A stretch of DNA of 64,000 nucleotides from Xiphias gladius (GCF_016859285.1 NC_053401.1:5467469-5531468), one strand, 5' to 3'. Positions 12,701 through 27,034 are shown, numbered from the stretch's first letter. The notes: generated by a model from the sequence alone, not told the origin. Made by a program: numbers and translations.

Positions 12701-15700
12701 ACATAAGACATGAGGGAGAAACTCAATCCTCAGTCCTCGTTCTGTGCAAAAATGCATTCCAAAGTTTAGCCAAAGCTTATATGAGGCTTCAGCAGCAAAA
12801 TTAGTCAGATTGACTGGGTGTCCTCCAAAGTGATGGCCTTTTTTAGTTCGTAGTTCATAAGTATTTATGTATGTATTTTTCTTTTGAAGCCACTTGGGTG
12901 TAGCTCAGTAAGCTGTAGAGACAACACCAACATACTATGACCTTATAAAGTTGATATGCATTAGCATTCATTTGGAGTCTAATTTGTGTCCATCTGATGA
13001 ACCTAAGTCTAATATTCTTTCTCCTTCTAGCTCTGGTCTTGTCTCCACCAGCCCCTGAGGGTCTGTGTACTGTTTGGTGCTGGACAGTTAACATTCAGTG
13101 GGTTTATCGGAGCTTTTTGCTGAAAACAGCTGCCCGCTGCTGCTGAAAGGTTAATGAGGGCTGTGAGAATGAACCAGAACAGTTAAGTTCCGGGCCAGAA
13201 AACCGAAATAATGACTTAAAAGAAGCTAAAAATGTGACGTAAAGCTGATGGGAACTGTAGAGTCAGGTGATAATTCTCTGTAGGTTTCAGCAACCCCTTT
13301 CACACACAAGTAGTCATATGATCCACTGTTAATATAAAAATATAGACTATAGTAGCTAGAAATTATAAGAATATTAATTGGTTATATTAAAAAGACTTGC
13401 GTAGACATGCTTAGAGACATTATCAAATGCAGAAAGCACATTGTGACACAATCATCACTTCTCCCAATAGGATATCATTAGTCTTTTTGTGAAAAATATT
13501 TAACATTCATTTTATAATTGCCTCAGATGCCAGATTACTATGGCCATGAACTTTTTGACTGGTCCTATTGGTCAGTGTACGGAAAAACAAGTTTAATTAA
13601 ACTAATATAATGTATCAGAGGTTCCTCAAAGTGATTTCCATGAAAGCTGAATAGGATACTCTCATTCTTCCATCGACAGTATTTATCTCTCAGATTATTT
13701 TAAGGCACTGCTTCACCTGTTTTAGAGTTCTTGATTTAGCTATCAAAACCCTCTGCCCTCATTATTTCCATTCACCTTGATGAAAAGAAGCATGAGTGGA
13801 AAAACAGAGCCGCGTTCAGTCTTTAAGCCTCAGCCCTATCAGGTTTAAATACCACTCACACATTGTGAACTGAACTCAACCCCATGGATGATCCGGGGAT
13901 GCAGGCCCAGTGGGTGCATTTCTCCAAGGTCAAAGGTCACAGACCATCCCATTTGTCATGGGCAGTACTTCAAGGCACTTCGTTTCACATGTGGACAGGT
14001 TCACGTTTCAATTAACTGGTGTCATATATCTCATTTCCTAACTGTGCTCATCTCCCACGACCTTGGTAATCCTAAAATCTTCAGCAAGTTACAATGGATA
14101 TCTGTTGGTTACAGTTTCTCCCCTGAGTCGCAAATCATATTCAGTTTATTTCAGCCAGAGGTTAAAATCTTGATACAGGGACGTCCTCAGATACATGAAT
14201 TACATTCCTGACAGGCATTTGAAAACTCAGAAGAATCATTATCCCTTAGTTGCCTTTAAATCAAGAAAAAGGAGTCCACCACAGGCCAGAATTACTTACA
14301 TAAGAGCAGCTTACAACTTTCCTCTACTACACAGAAATGATGTGCAGTGAAGTTCCATCGACACACTTCACAAAGGAAGCCCTCAAGCAGCAGCTTAAAA
14401 ATAGATAAGTGTTACTTGTGCTAGTCTCCCTCTTATAGTGCCACCCACATATGATTATTACCCTTTATGCGGCCATCTGACAGTATTTTCCACACTAACC
14501 TCTGCTAGGCTAACCGAAGCTAGACTAAAGCTTGCAGGCAAAAAAAAAAAAGATATCAAGAATTTATAGCCTCACCTCACATTGAGACAATCAATTACTG
14601 CTCAGAAGAGGCAAAACACTACAGGTTTACTGCAGGTTTAGAGCGGGGCCGTTTGCCTGGATTTATGCCATGCATGATGATCGGTAATGCAACATCAAAG
14701 TGATGTGTATTTTTGCAAGCGGACACTTCAACTACAATTTCTTGGTGGGCGTGCAATTCCCAGAAACATAGAAGAAACATAATTCATACTCTTTGCAGTC
14801 AGATGTAAATAGACTATGATTTTTTATTTGCCTCCACCTCTCTCTTATAATCTAAGTCATGACACTATTTCACGCCAATGCAAATACATCTCGTTTTTTG
14901 TAATATAGATGATAGCCTAATTAGTGAAGCGCTCTCTGTAATGTAGTTTAAGTTTAGAGCGCACTATAAATTGGGTCAAGGCAGTTTTAGTGCCGATATT
15001 CACAATCCTTGTCCCCCGTGTGCAGAGTGCAGCCAGAGGAATGTAAATGAAGTGCATTTTGAACGTTATGGACGAGGTCCCAGACAACGTGACACGCTGA
15101 ACCGGGCGTTCGGTGACTTTACTGTAGCATTCGATTCAGCTGTGTTATCTCCGAGACACAGGCCTCACAGCAAAGGTGTGGCTGTGTCGCAGCTGACAAG
15201 GTGACAACTGACGCTGCTCATCAAATGTGGTACCTGTCAACAGCCCTAGTCTGCTCCTACCTGAGTTGCAGAAGAGGACGATAGAAGGGGTGGGACTGGC
15301 GGGAGTGCAGGGGAGTGTAGGGGTGGTGTTGGTGTTTGCAGAGTCTCCATAACCCCCTCAAAACACCTAGAGGGTGACTTCCCCTTCCCATGAGCCTCCA
15401 AGCACAGAAACGACAGAACACAATACACCTGTCTGATGGGATCAGCTTATTCCGGTGCAATCCGGTTTCGTCTCTGGTGTTCTGGAAACATGCCAAAATG
15501 TTCCGAGTTCACGGCGCTGTTGTGCCCCAAAGGTAGGCAGATTTTTCTGCCTCATGTCCTGACTCCTAAAGTAAGTGAGCATGTGCTACACTCAGTCTGA
15601 ACCTTAAAGGGATAGTTTGACATTTTTGGAAATACACGTACTTGCGTTCTTGCTGAGACTTACAAGAGAACATTGATACTAGTCATAGCTAGTTAGCTTA

Positions 15701-16452
15701 GCTTAGCCTAAAAGACTGGAAACAGGGGGAAACAGCTCATCTAACTCTTGGCAAGAAAGCAAAAAAGTGTATTTCCCAAAATGTCTAACTCTTTCTTCAA
15801 ATATTATCACTTTGAAGAGCTAGACTGGTTTTCATAAAGAAGACAGAAGTAACATTAACAAGTTGGATAATCTCTGATTTCAAAGTGTTGATCTCGCTTT
15901 GTAATATTACACAATAAAGCCGAAGATGTAAGTCTGGCAAAACAAGTCCCTACACTGAGGCAGCCCAAAAAATTCCAGTTTCACAGATGAATAAACACAA
16001 ACAAACATGACATGAAAAGCGGGCAGGAAGTGTAACCCAAGATAAACAATCAGATTTATTTTGACATCATCATAACAACCTCCAGCGGCGGGCTGGCGCT
16101 AAAAATAGCAGAGATGTCAAAGCGCTGGTACATATATGTCCATGAAGTGTGTGGTGAGCATTCCCCAGATAACAGCAGATGCCTCGTAGATTGGAGCCCG
16201 GTGAAGAGCTCGCCCACACTCGCCTGACGCATCTCACTGCAGGCGCTGGAAGCTCACCTGAGAAAAGCCAATGCAATGGCTTCCAAATAATTGTGTGCGG
16301 GGTTAAGGGGGGGCATTGGGATCTGTTTTGGCCTTACACGCATTGTGTACATGAAGTGGTTCTTGACCCCTGTCGCAGGGGCTGTGATGGAAAAAATTAG
16401 TCGGGCTTGGGGAAACAGAAAGGCCAGCAGCTGCGTGTGAAGACATCTGCTA
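9735..16452. other. Intergenic, no gene seen with confidence
   Basis: About 6.7 kb without a gene I can support. Short open frames occur (11.34-11.71 kb minus, 13.89-14.21 kb plus), but none has convincing splice context or a recognisable protein. Undetected short exons of the flanking unnamed minus-strand loci could lie here. One inverted-repeat element lies at 15,604-15,799. Confidence 0.5.
15604..15799. mobile_element. Non-autonomous TIR element (MITE), family 1
   Basis: The left end reads TTAAAGGGATAGTTTGACAT. The right end, TTTCCCAAAATGTCTAAC followed by TCTTTCTTCAA, is its approximate reverse complement. Between them is AGTTAGCTTAGCTTAGCC and no ORF. The TTAA ends suggest the TTAA target site used by piggyBac and Kolobok transposons (inference). 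Copies of the family occur at 31.56 kb and 51.46 kb. Confidence 0.7.
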
Positions 16453-16458
16453 TTTATT
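16453..16458 (-). terminator. Poly(A) signal AATAAA for the 16.8-19.2 kb locus
   Basis: AATAAA on the minus strand (in CAATAAATA), about 320 bases downstream of the stop at 16,779. Confidence 0.45.
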
Positions 16459-16778
16459 GTGTTTGGTACATTCTGATTGGTCCAGGCTACCAGGCTGTAA
16501 CAGGTCCAACCGATGTATGCGAAAAGCCAAGCAGAACTTACAAAAGACTACTTCTGCATCTCTTGCTGCTGTCGTGATATTGCATTTCCTCCTCATTTCT
16601 GCTTTTGCTTTGTAAATAAAGGGAACTTTGCCGCAGTTCTGCAATCGTTAGTTACACTCCTGATATTTTAAACGAACCCATCTAAACCAGACTACATGAG
16701 TATAACAAGAGAAAACTCCCAATCTGCAAAATCCTGTCTTTCACAACAAGCCCTTCCAGCGACTGATGGATGGAAGCC

Positions 16779-17629
16779 TTATTTCTGCTCAATGAAGTCA
16801 TCAGTGTCGTGTGTTGCTCTGATGTGCATGATGAGCTTGGCCAAAGCCTGGCTCTGCTCCTGCTGCCGGGCTTCTCCGCTGCTGTTGAGGGAGGAAAAAA
16901 ACATAAGGGGGGAAAGGAAAGAGTCCACGACATCATCTCTCCAGGCCTTTTAAGGAGCTCTCCAGCGGAGGGCTGAGAACGCTGGCCCACTTTCCCATCA
17001 CAGCTTCCCAGCCTTGTCTCCTCTCCCCCTGGGAGCCTGGAACACAGAGTGACTGAAACACAGACTTATAGATATCCAGGAAATACAATATGGATATAAT
17101 ATACTTTAAAAACATACCAAAAATACTCTAACCCACTGACTAGGTACACTCTAAGACAGTGAAGACAAACTACACGAAACACAAGACACCGGGCATGGCG
17201 TGGCTATCATTTGTCATGTGCGCTTATGAGAGAAATAGACCACAAGTTGTAACATGTACTTACCATGTTGTCAAGGTCACACTCCATCATCTTTTGGACA
17301 TTTTGATACGTGTGCAGGCACAAGCAGAGTAATGGAGGGAAATGAGGGGATGCTAGTTGCTGGTAGAGCTCGTATTCATCATTGTATTTCCAGATGTTGT
17401 CAAGGGTCGAGGCAGGCTGGAGCTCAGTGTTCCACAGCCCATCAGATAGAAACAGTGCAGAGAGGGGAAGGAGGAAAAAAGAGAAAGAATAAAAAGAGAA
17501 GGAATAAAGAGGGCTTTGGTGTAGTGGTGACCCTCTCTGGTTGTATCACCGCCGATTTCGGCCAGACCCTACATGGCCCCGTTCTCACCCCACTGCCACT
17601 GCCTCATACATGAACCCTGACCAGAGTCA

Positions 17630-17671
<42 letters not shown>

Positions 17672-19241
17672 AGACACACACTCATACAGAAAGGGTGAGA
17701 TGGAGGACAATAAGTAGGGGGGAGACCAAGAGTGAGATGGAACAAGGAGGGTGATGTAGCAGATTGTGTGGGCGAGTTGAGTGTGTGTGTGTGTGTGTGC
17801 GTGCGTGCGTGTGTGTGCGCGCGCCCGCGCGTGTGTGTCTGTGTGTGTGAGTAAGTGAGTGAGACTGATCGAGGGGAAGTACCGGTGTGTGTGTGCGTGT
17901 GTGTGACAGCACAGACAAATGGCAAGTGAAAGGCTGTTATGCTGGCAAGTTTGGCCCTGCTCGACTGCCAGATCAGCTTCACAAATTCAGTGTTTGAAGT
18001 GCAGCTCCGAGCTCCTCAACCTGCTCTATAAACAATAAGCCCTGCTTAAATACATAATGGGGCTCTTTGAGACAGCTGGATGGAATAATTTTGTTTTCCT
18101 TGACCACATCTGATGGTATACTAAACCCATCTAGTCCAAATAAAGTCACAGAATTTGAACAACTGCCTTGTCTTTTATCTTTTACATCACCTGAAACATA
18201 TCAAGAGTCAAAATTCTGAATGCGGGTCACTGTAAATCTTACATGATTAAAAAACAAGCCTTCTAACCGAGTCAATTAGTTCAGAACTGAGTAATAGAAC
18301 TTTATTCTTCTTTAATACTTTGATAAAGCAAAGTGATTCCCCTAATTTGCCACAGCAGCAACGCACGTACAACACAACACAACACAACACATGATCAGTG
18401 ACTCATCCACTGAATGTACACAGTGAACATGATGCCTGAGAGTCGCTGAGTCACTCCAGCCCACTCCTCTCCCTCTCCCTCCTTCTCACGTCTTGAAGTC
18501 TCGAAGTAGGAAGTAGTACCAAATCTTTGATTTGATAATTAGGTGTCGTGAAAATATATACGTGCCGTATATAATACGGTGCAACCCTGCAATAGGAGCT
18601 TTCAGTTTGAAAACGGTGTCTTAATCCAACTAGATTCTCAGCTCACTGGCTTATTCTTCCCAAACAACCGCTATCAGTTCCGTAGCTAGTGAGCTGAACT
18701 GAACGTCCGAACATGTTTCAGTTTAGTGAGCGGGACTGTGCAGTCGGAGCTCCGCTCAAGAAATGAAGATTATGGTAAAAGAATATTTGGAACTGATCTT
18801 TTTAATGTACTGATTCTAATGATTCAGGACAGTGGGAAGAACTGCTTTGCCCATCACTAGCGGACAGGGATGTAAAAAAAAAAAATTGCAAAAGGTTGCA
18901 TCCCCATAACAACACAGCTCATTGTTTCAACACATTTTTTCTTTCTGAATCTGGCAGATGATGAATTTTTCCTAATACATTACACAAGTGGCCGATGTAA
19001 ATCAGTCAGATTCATGCAACAAGTCAAAGGAAAGTGATTCGAAGAGGAAAAATGGCATAATTTTTGGATCCAGCACTACTTTTTGGGTAAAGCGTTGCAT
19101 TCTGGGAGGCGAGACAATATGTCCGCTGTATGACAGAGCCACTCACTTCTGCATTATCCTGTGACCCCAACTCAAAGGCCAGATGGAAGTTGACAGAGCA
19201 TGGGACAGCTGCAAGGCCCATTGCTATGTGGTAAATGCGTG
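16779..19241 (-). CDS. Unrecognised minus-strand gene, three 3' exons
   Basis: Three exon-like blocks on the minus strand, product not recognised. Block A (19,147-19,241): acceptor TTTCAG, reads RIYHIAMGLAAVPCSVNFHL and 11 more residues, ends phase 0 at GTGAGT. Block B (17,264-17,422, or from 17,416): preceded by a long pyrimidine tract, contains LDNIWKYNDEYELYQQLASP and HFPPLLCLCLHTYQNVQKMM, ends phase 0 at GTAAGT, and starts phase 0, so it joins A cleanly. Block C (16,779-16,881): strong acceptor after TTTTTTTCCTCCCTCAACAG, reads SGEARQQEQSQALAKLIMHI and RATHDTDDFIEQK, then TAA. C needs an incoming phase that B does not supply, so a small exon between them is missing, or C belongs to another transcript. 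No start codon exon was found. Codon use looks coding throughout. A poly(A) signal at 16,453 fits the 3' end. Confidence 0.45.
17633..17681. repeat. (CA)n microsatellite
   Basis: CA run of about 35 bases with a short imperfect tail. Confidence 0.9.
17780..17850. repeat. (GT)n/(GC)n alternating purine-pyrimidine tract
   Basis: About 70 bases of alternating purine and pyrimidine: GT repeats, then GTGC repeats, then a GCGCGCCCGCGC core, then GT again. The composition favours left-handed DNA. It lies between blocks A and B of the unnamed minus-strand locus. Confidence 0.85.
18300..18860. repeat. Possible interspersed repeat with hairpin
   Basis: Non-coding stretch with a short perfect hairpin (CCGTAT at 18,565-18,570 against ATACGG at 18,574-18,579). 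Its right part ends GCTTTGCCCATCACTAG, a word I associate with fish transposon remnants. No second copy was seen in this window, so this is a weak call. Confidence 0.25.
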
Positions 19242-19358
19242 CTGAAATAGCCAAATTAATGGAAGGGGCTCAAGTCCAAACTGGGGTTCAATACCGGGCT
19301 ACATTTTAGTGCTATGAGCTGTCATCCAGTCAGCCAGACGTCAATATTTACTGCTGCC

Positions 19359-20230
19359 ATGGCACAGCAACAGGCAAAAAAAGGGGCCGTGGCAGCCGTT
19401 TTGGTACCTGTTACTGCCAAAGAGGACCTCATGTCAGTTTCAGGTAATACCCCTTTCTGTGGTACATCGAAGCACCACCCCGGGATTGTTGTTCGTTAGT
19501 ATGAGGTCTGAATGTGTCAGAAATACTGGGAGGGAAGTTCACCACTCAATGATTTCTTAACTACCGTTTTGAAAAGTCTGCTGCATGTACGACTCTCTCT
19601 AAAAATTGTAAAAAAAATAGAAGAAAAGAGCAGTTTTTGCTCTCCGATTGTTTTAGTAGGACATTATGTCTAATTTTGTCATGTAGAGTGGAAAAAAATT
19701 GTTGTTTTGAAAATAAAATAAAAAACTACATAGTCAAGTATTTTTGAGTATCTTGGTACATTTGAACATTTCACAGAAAAATGGTGAGAGAGCCAGCTAT
19801 TCACACATCCTTATACAAGGATATAAAAGGTAAGACCTGTTGCCTTGAATCATATTTCTCTTGACTTGCAGATTCATGGGCCTCACAGCTTCCTCTCAGG
19901 GAAGACACTTTTCTGCCTCGTGAGCTGAAAAGAGTTTTCCCATGTTGCCCTGACGACCACACTTCTGTATTCCTCACAAAACCTTTTGTGCCCCTCGTGG
20001 CCCCTCCGCCTACCAGGTTTAGCGGATACTCTCCCTCGGCTCAGGGAAACTTCAATTACCGGCAACACTTTTTCAACCTCCGCAAGGCCTATTATGGTCA
20101 AAGGAGCCGCTGTGGCCGGACAGGAGCGGACATCTCCTCCCCTGTAAATCTGGGAGCGTTGCTTCATGCTCAGGGTGCTGTGACAAGACAAGGTCGAGGG
20201 GTCGCGGCTCCAGGTGATGTCTTTCCATAA
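19359..20230 (+). CDS. Predicted two-exon protein, 147 residues, unrecognised
   Basis: Exon 1 (19,359-19,443) starts at an ATG in optimal context, GCTGCCATGG, encodes MAQQQAKKGAVAAVLVPVTA and eight more residues, and ends in phase 1 at TCAG|GTAATA. Exon 2 (19,872-20,230) follows the acceptor TCTCTTGACTTGCAG and starts with the two bases that complete the split Asp codon. It stays open for 118 more codons to TAA. Features: basic and proline-rich, with PLVAPPPTRFSGYSP and an aromatic run NYRQHFFNLRKAYYG. No signal peptide, membrane segment or known domain is visible. Composition recalls small ciliary or sperm proteins, but that is a guess. No AATAAA lies close downstream, so a further exon using the donor-like CAG|GTGATG near 20,213 is possible. 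It lies head to head with block A of the minus-strand locus, 117 bases away. Confidence 0.4.
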
Positions 20231-21689
20231 GGCCATGGTGAGGAACTGCACATATATGGTGTGGTCTTTATTTATTGCCAGCTCTTTTACTGGATGGCTG
20301 CAGACTCTCCTCCTTCTGCAAGCTCTGCACCTCTTCTAAAGCAATGAAGCCCGTGCTTAAAAAATGTGGGATTTAAGATAGGTTGGGATTCTTGGATCGT
20401 CTAAGAATGTTATGATTTTATCTACCATTAGTAAACAGAATAAGTTACAATGTGACTGTGTGGGGTTTTCAGTCCTTAGTACAATTTGCGCTGAACATAC
20501 CTCTACCCAAAGCAGTAATGTGAGAGCGTTTAACTTCAAATGGTTGAGCGGTCTGGACATTGTAAGATGGACTTGACAGTTAGCAACACAAAAGGATTGT
20601 ATGCTTTAGCGGGCTGCCGAACTGGGCAGGAAATCAGAGACGATTCAGCAGCCTTAACGTGTTTCCTATGCAGACGGTGACAGGGGGCCCCGAGCGACCC
20701 CTAACACAAACATGGGTTTATCTGAAAGCTTATCATCAAGCCTGGGGTCCCCACACAGAGCTTCCTCTGTCTGACTGACTGTGGTGTAGATACCGGCACT
20801 CCCGGTCCATAGCTACATCCCTAAAATGTATCTGTTGGCTAATAGACTCCTCGACTTGTCACGCATAAACTGGAAGGGAAGGGGCAACGAACAGAGAGAG
20901 TGTAGAGAAGAACAGATTGGGCTCTGGACTGCGTTCTTCATATACTGACTCTTCAGTGGAGCAGGCTCCATTTTGTCACTGTGAAAGCATTGGGGAAAAG
21001 GTCCAATTATCTACTGTATGCATTCATTTCAACACTGACCCTTTCTTATTACCCTGCTCCCACTTTACTTCTGAAGGAAAGCAGCCTCGTGAATTAAGAG
21101 ACTAGGCCTACCTTAAAAGTGCACTTTACAATATTTTTAGATTAACAGTGAATCGCTCCTTGTTATGAGAGGGTTCGCCCATGAGTGAAGGACGAAGCTC
21201 CGTGCACACCACAATGGTCTGAGTTTGTCTGCAAAAATAGAGACCGGGAGCAGCAAAATTCATTATCCATCTTGAACGGCTCATCAGCAGACAGCCCCGA
21301 GGGGAGTGCGCATTCCCTCTGACAATAAAAGAAGCCAGGTGCCTGTTCGCCCGTGGCTGACGCTGTAAACACCACTCTCGCTGCAGTAAATGTCAGGCAT
21401 AGGTAGGCACTGCACACTGCACACGACTCACGTCACTGTATACAGATTCCCAGGATGCTATCTATCTTTAGTCCTTCCCTGACCCAAGAAGGGACCCTGC
21501 TTCTTCCCTCCTTTAAGGGTAAAACTGTGGTAAGACCTCGACGCTGACACTTTCCTCTCGTCTCCAGTGTTGGACTGCAGGACGTGTGCGCTGGAGAGTC
21601 TTGACAAGTGTCCTTCTCAAAGCTCTAGAGAAGGCGACTGGTACAATTTTTTTTCACCCTCACATCAATCCAGATGAGTCAATCCCCAC

Positions 21690-22203
21690 AAAGACTCCAT
21701 TTGTTTTTTGTCGACTGCACATCCATGCTGAATCATGAGAGAGCAGAGAGGGGACCATCTGACACCAGTTTCCTCCCACAAACCACAGGGTCTAGTTTGG
21801 TCACATCATCATTGTCAAGCATTGTGGTCAGATCAAAGACTGTCTCTTGTGTAGGACTATGGTTTGATACTTGGCGTCCAGAAAGATCCCCACTTCACCA
21901 TGTCATGTCCCATTCCCATAGCCACCGAGTAGCGCTGAACCACGGGATATCTGCGTTCAGACGCACCAGAAGCGTAAAAATTAGGTTTGATGAAGCCAAG
22001 CTGCAGGGAGATTGTGTACTTTGATGTCAGGTGTTTATACCAGGCAAATTCATGCTCTGCAGTGATCTCTGCCAGGCAGCCCCTGGTTGATGATACAACC
22101 TGGCCTCCAGCTGGGATGGCAGTGATGTCACACTTAAAACTGGGTTTTTTGGTTTTACCAACACCAGAGGGTGCTGCTGTCTGGGGATTTCGAACAGTGG
22201 ATT
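21690..22203 (-). pseudogene. Coding-like stretch with frame breaks, origin unknown
   Basis: One minus-strand frame is open for about 115 codons (22,203 down to a TAG at 21,857) with protein-like composition, including SLQLGFIKPNFYASGASERR and YPVVQRYSVAMGMGHDMVKW. The apparent protein continues in other frames: FLDAKYQTIVLHKRQSL, then DLTTMLDNDDVTKLDPVV. This implies at least two frameshifts. There is no good start codon or splice site. It is probably a decayed gene or mobile-element fragment. I do not recognise the family. Confidence 0.3.
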
Positions 22204-22751
22204 AGGAGGGGACATGCTTGGACCACAAGTAGAGTCTTACATGACCAAATCATTATCAGTTTATAGGCCTGGTTGTAGCTTATCACAATTTCTAGAAGCA
22301 TCCATGTAAGATTCCTCAGAAATTTTGCCACTAAATTCTGACCCTTCCCCTTTATTTGGCAGCGGAACAGTGCTGCTGCTGCTTCTTCTGGTTTTTGTTG
22401 TTTAGACAGCTTCTTTCCCTCCTCGGAATACAATCTATCTTTCCCGGTAGTACGTAGAGAAAACCCATTCACTCCTGTGTTCCCAGACTTTTCCAGATTC
22501 TCAGTTTGACCACATTCTGCTTCTTACACAAGTTTGGCTGGTAGATAGCAGGGGAGTACGAAGTAACCACCTTTAATCTATTTCTATCATAATACAAGAG
22601 GCTACAATGTGAAGTACCGACTCAAAGAGCAAACAACTCTTGGAAATACTATGACGTACAGAATAATTGTTTATCATATTTGATTGTTGACTTTGAGTCA
22701 AACATTTTAAGAAGAGGAGTTGATGTTAGTATTTAGACCTTATTCAAAGCA

Positions 22752-22917
22752 GACATTTTGACTTGTCACAGCAGGAAAAGCATAAGCAGGACTAATAATA
22801 ATAACTACAGCTCAGTTTCATATAAAGGTCCCGGGACCACTGAGCCATCGAGCACAAACTGGATGCAGCCATAATGAATTGCACCTGTGCTTTTCCTGTT
22901 ATTGCATACTGAAATGT
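22752..22917. mobile_element. Short TIR element, family 3
   Basis: The left end GACATTTTGACTTGTCACAG with CAGGAAAAGCA is mirrored by TGCTTTTCCTGTTATTGCAT with ACTGAAATGTC at the right. A related left-end word (GACATTTTGAAG...AAGCACAGGTGTAATTAAT) lies at 53,050. Confidence 0.5.
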
Positions 22918-24040
22918 CCCTAGAGATTCATTCCTCCAGCTGTGTCACTGACACAGCTCCGTCATCCTTCTGGTTGTTTCATCCTCACACCAAACTGGAC
23001 CTATTTGTGCCTGCGGTCAGTGACTAAAGCCTCTTCCAAAAAAGCAAGGCTTGAACGGGCATAATGGTACCTGCCACATATGTTTTATTGTCAACCGTTT
23101 TAAACCCTGCAGATAAGAAACTGTTTTCAATACTTTAGTGGTTAGAGTCCCCTGTTCAGCTCCGACGACCTTTCTTTCACGGCAGACATTTTCACAGGAA
23201 AGCAATGGTGGAATTCCTATCGTGTACAGTGTCTCAGTTCCCCTAAGCGTCAGTGCCAGTAAGATATTCCAGTTAGCCAACATCTGGAAGGCAGCCGTCA
23301 TCAATGTTATTAAATATGCCTGTGTTTATCCTGATATTACTTATTAAAATGTCGGACTTAAACAAGGGTCTACTGGCTAATGAATCAACAGCAAATCTTG
23401 ACGGGGAATGCAAATGTTCCAGATATTTTCAGATTCTCAGCGTTTGACCACATTTTGTTTCTTATACACGATACGGACATTTCAGGGCAACATATGTCAG
23501 TATTTCCATGGAAGCTATAACTACATTGTTTTATTCTTATCCCCAAGGCAAAACTTGCCCACAAAAAGGAACGGCCCAGATTTTTGATAAAAGGTGGAAC
23601 GACTGATGGCGACATTGATGCAAGGACATTAACTAAGGCAACATCCAAAGCAGCTGTCAAATAAGAGAGGCAGGTTTATCTTGTACTACAAAAAAACACT
23701 AAAGAGATACTTATGGACCTCAAGCATCGGAAATACAATAAAGTTACTGGAAAGACAAAATTTCAAAGCCCATGTAACAGAAATTGTATCCTACAGTCCA
23801 AAACCTTGAACTGAATGTGCTCCGGTCAGGTACAGAAGATTGTGGAATACATACTAATCTCATCCTGGCTGGTTTGCCTCATTACCCAAATTGTTTAACA
23901 AGAAAAATTCTTCTTTCTTTGTGTTCACATGGATACTAAATGTGACCTCACTATCTTTTCCGGGAAAACGTCGCATGTTAAACATTTTTCAGTATTTAAT
24001 GATACAGCCAAAAGCAGCCTGTAAACTCAGCCAGTTTGCC

Positions 24041-24066
24041 AAAAAAAAAAAAAAAAAAAAAAAAAA
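24041..24066. repeat. Poly(A) tract
   Basis: Uninterrupted run of 26 A about 170 bases upstream of the rps16 start region. Confidence 0.9.
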
Positions 24067-24237
24067 GCGTTATCGTTTCTACGAATAAAATTGAACAACC
24101 GACTACCTCTACTTCTAAACTACCTTTATAATGTAAAATGGAGGTAGAGCGAGAGCAACTGTCGCAAACCCTACCACCAAGCACGTCTGAAGTGTCGTGC
24201 AATAGCCCCTGATGCTCGGCGTGTGAAACCCTGTCGG

Positions 24238-24267
24238 TCTCTCCGTACGGCACCCTAGCTGAAGACG
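24238..24267 (+). promoter_or_regulatory. rps16: rps16 transcription start and 5' non-coding exon
   Basis: A pyrimidine tract TCTCTCC at 24,238-24,244 resembles the 5' terminal oligopyrimidine (TOP) start of ribosomal protein genes, which links translation to mTOR signalling. The short exon ends GAAGACG at a GTATGT donor (24,268). The matching acceptor TGTGTTTTAG lies four bases before the ATG at 24,361. The exact cap site is inferred. Confidence 0.6.
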
Positions 24268-24360
24268 GTATGTTCTTCAGCCTGATCCGTTAAAACAGAA
24301 TAAATTACACTTATTCTCTGGTTTGTAATGTAACTGTCTTTCGTTGTGTGTTTTAGAAAC

Positions 24361-27009
<2,649 letters not shown>

Positions 27010-27028
27010 TCGCCCTGTACATTTTCAT

Positions 27029-27034
27029 AATAAA
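27029..27034 (+). terminator. rps16: rps16 poly(A) signal AATAAA
   Basis: AATAAA 20 bases after the stop codon, giving the very short 3' UTR usual for ribosomal protein genes. Confidence 0.9.

Larger units (their letters stand above)
20231..24237. other. Intergenic, with repeat remnants
   Basis: No complete gene seen. It contains a broken coding-like stretch at 21.7-22.2 kb, a short inverted-repeat element at about 22.75-22.92 kb, a pair of similar roughly 40-base words at 22,497 and 23,430, and an A-rich run at 24,041-24,066 just before the rps16 promoter. Confidence 0.5.

Noticed and set aside
13888..14211. 107-codon plus-strand frame
   Set aside because: No start or splice context and no protein-like pattern.
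15246..15496. Possible minus-strand exon ending CTCAG|GTAGGAG
   Set aside because: Proline/serine-rich low-complexity translation. The same site reads equally well as an acceptor after a pyrimidine tract, so no exon can be assigned.
17569..17982. 137-codon minus-strand frame rich in His-Thr
   Set aside because: Translation of the CA and GT microsatellites.
19883..20251. 122-codon minus-strand frame
   Set aside because: It overlaps the plus-strand two-exon ORF, which has a better start, splice signals and composition. The minus frame looks like its shadow.
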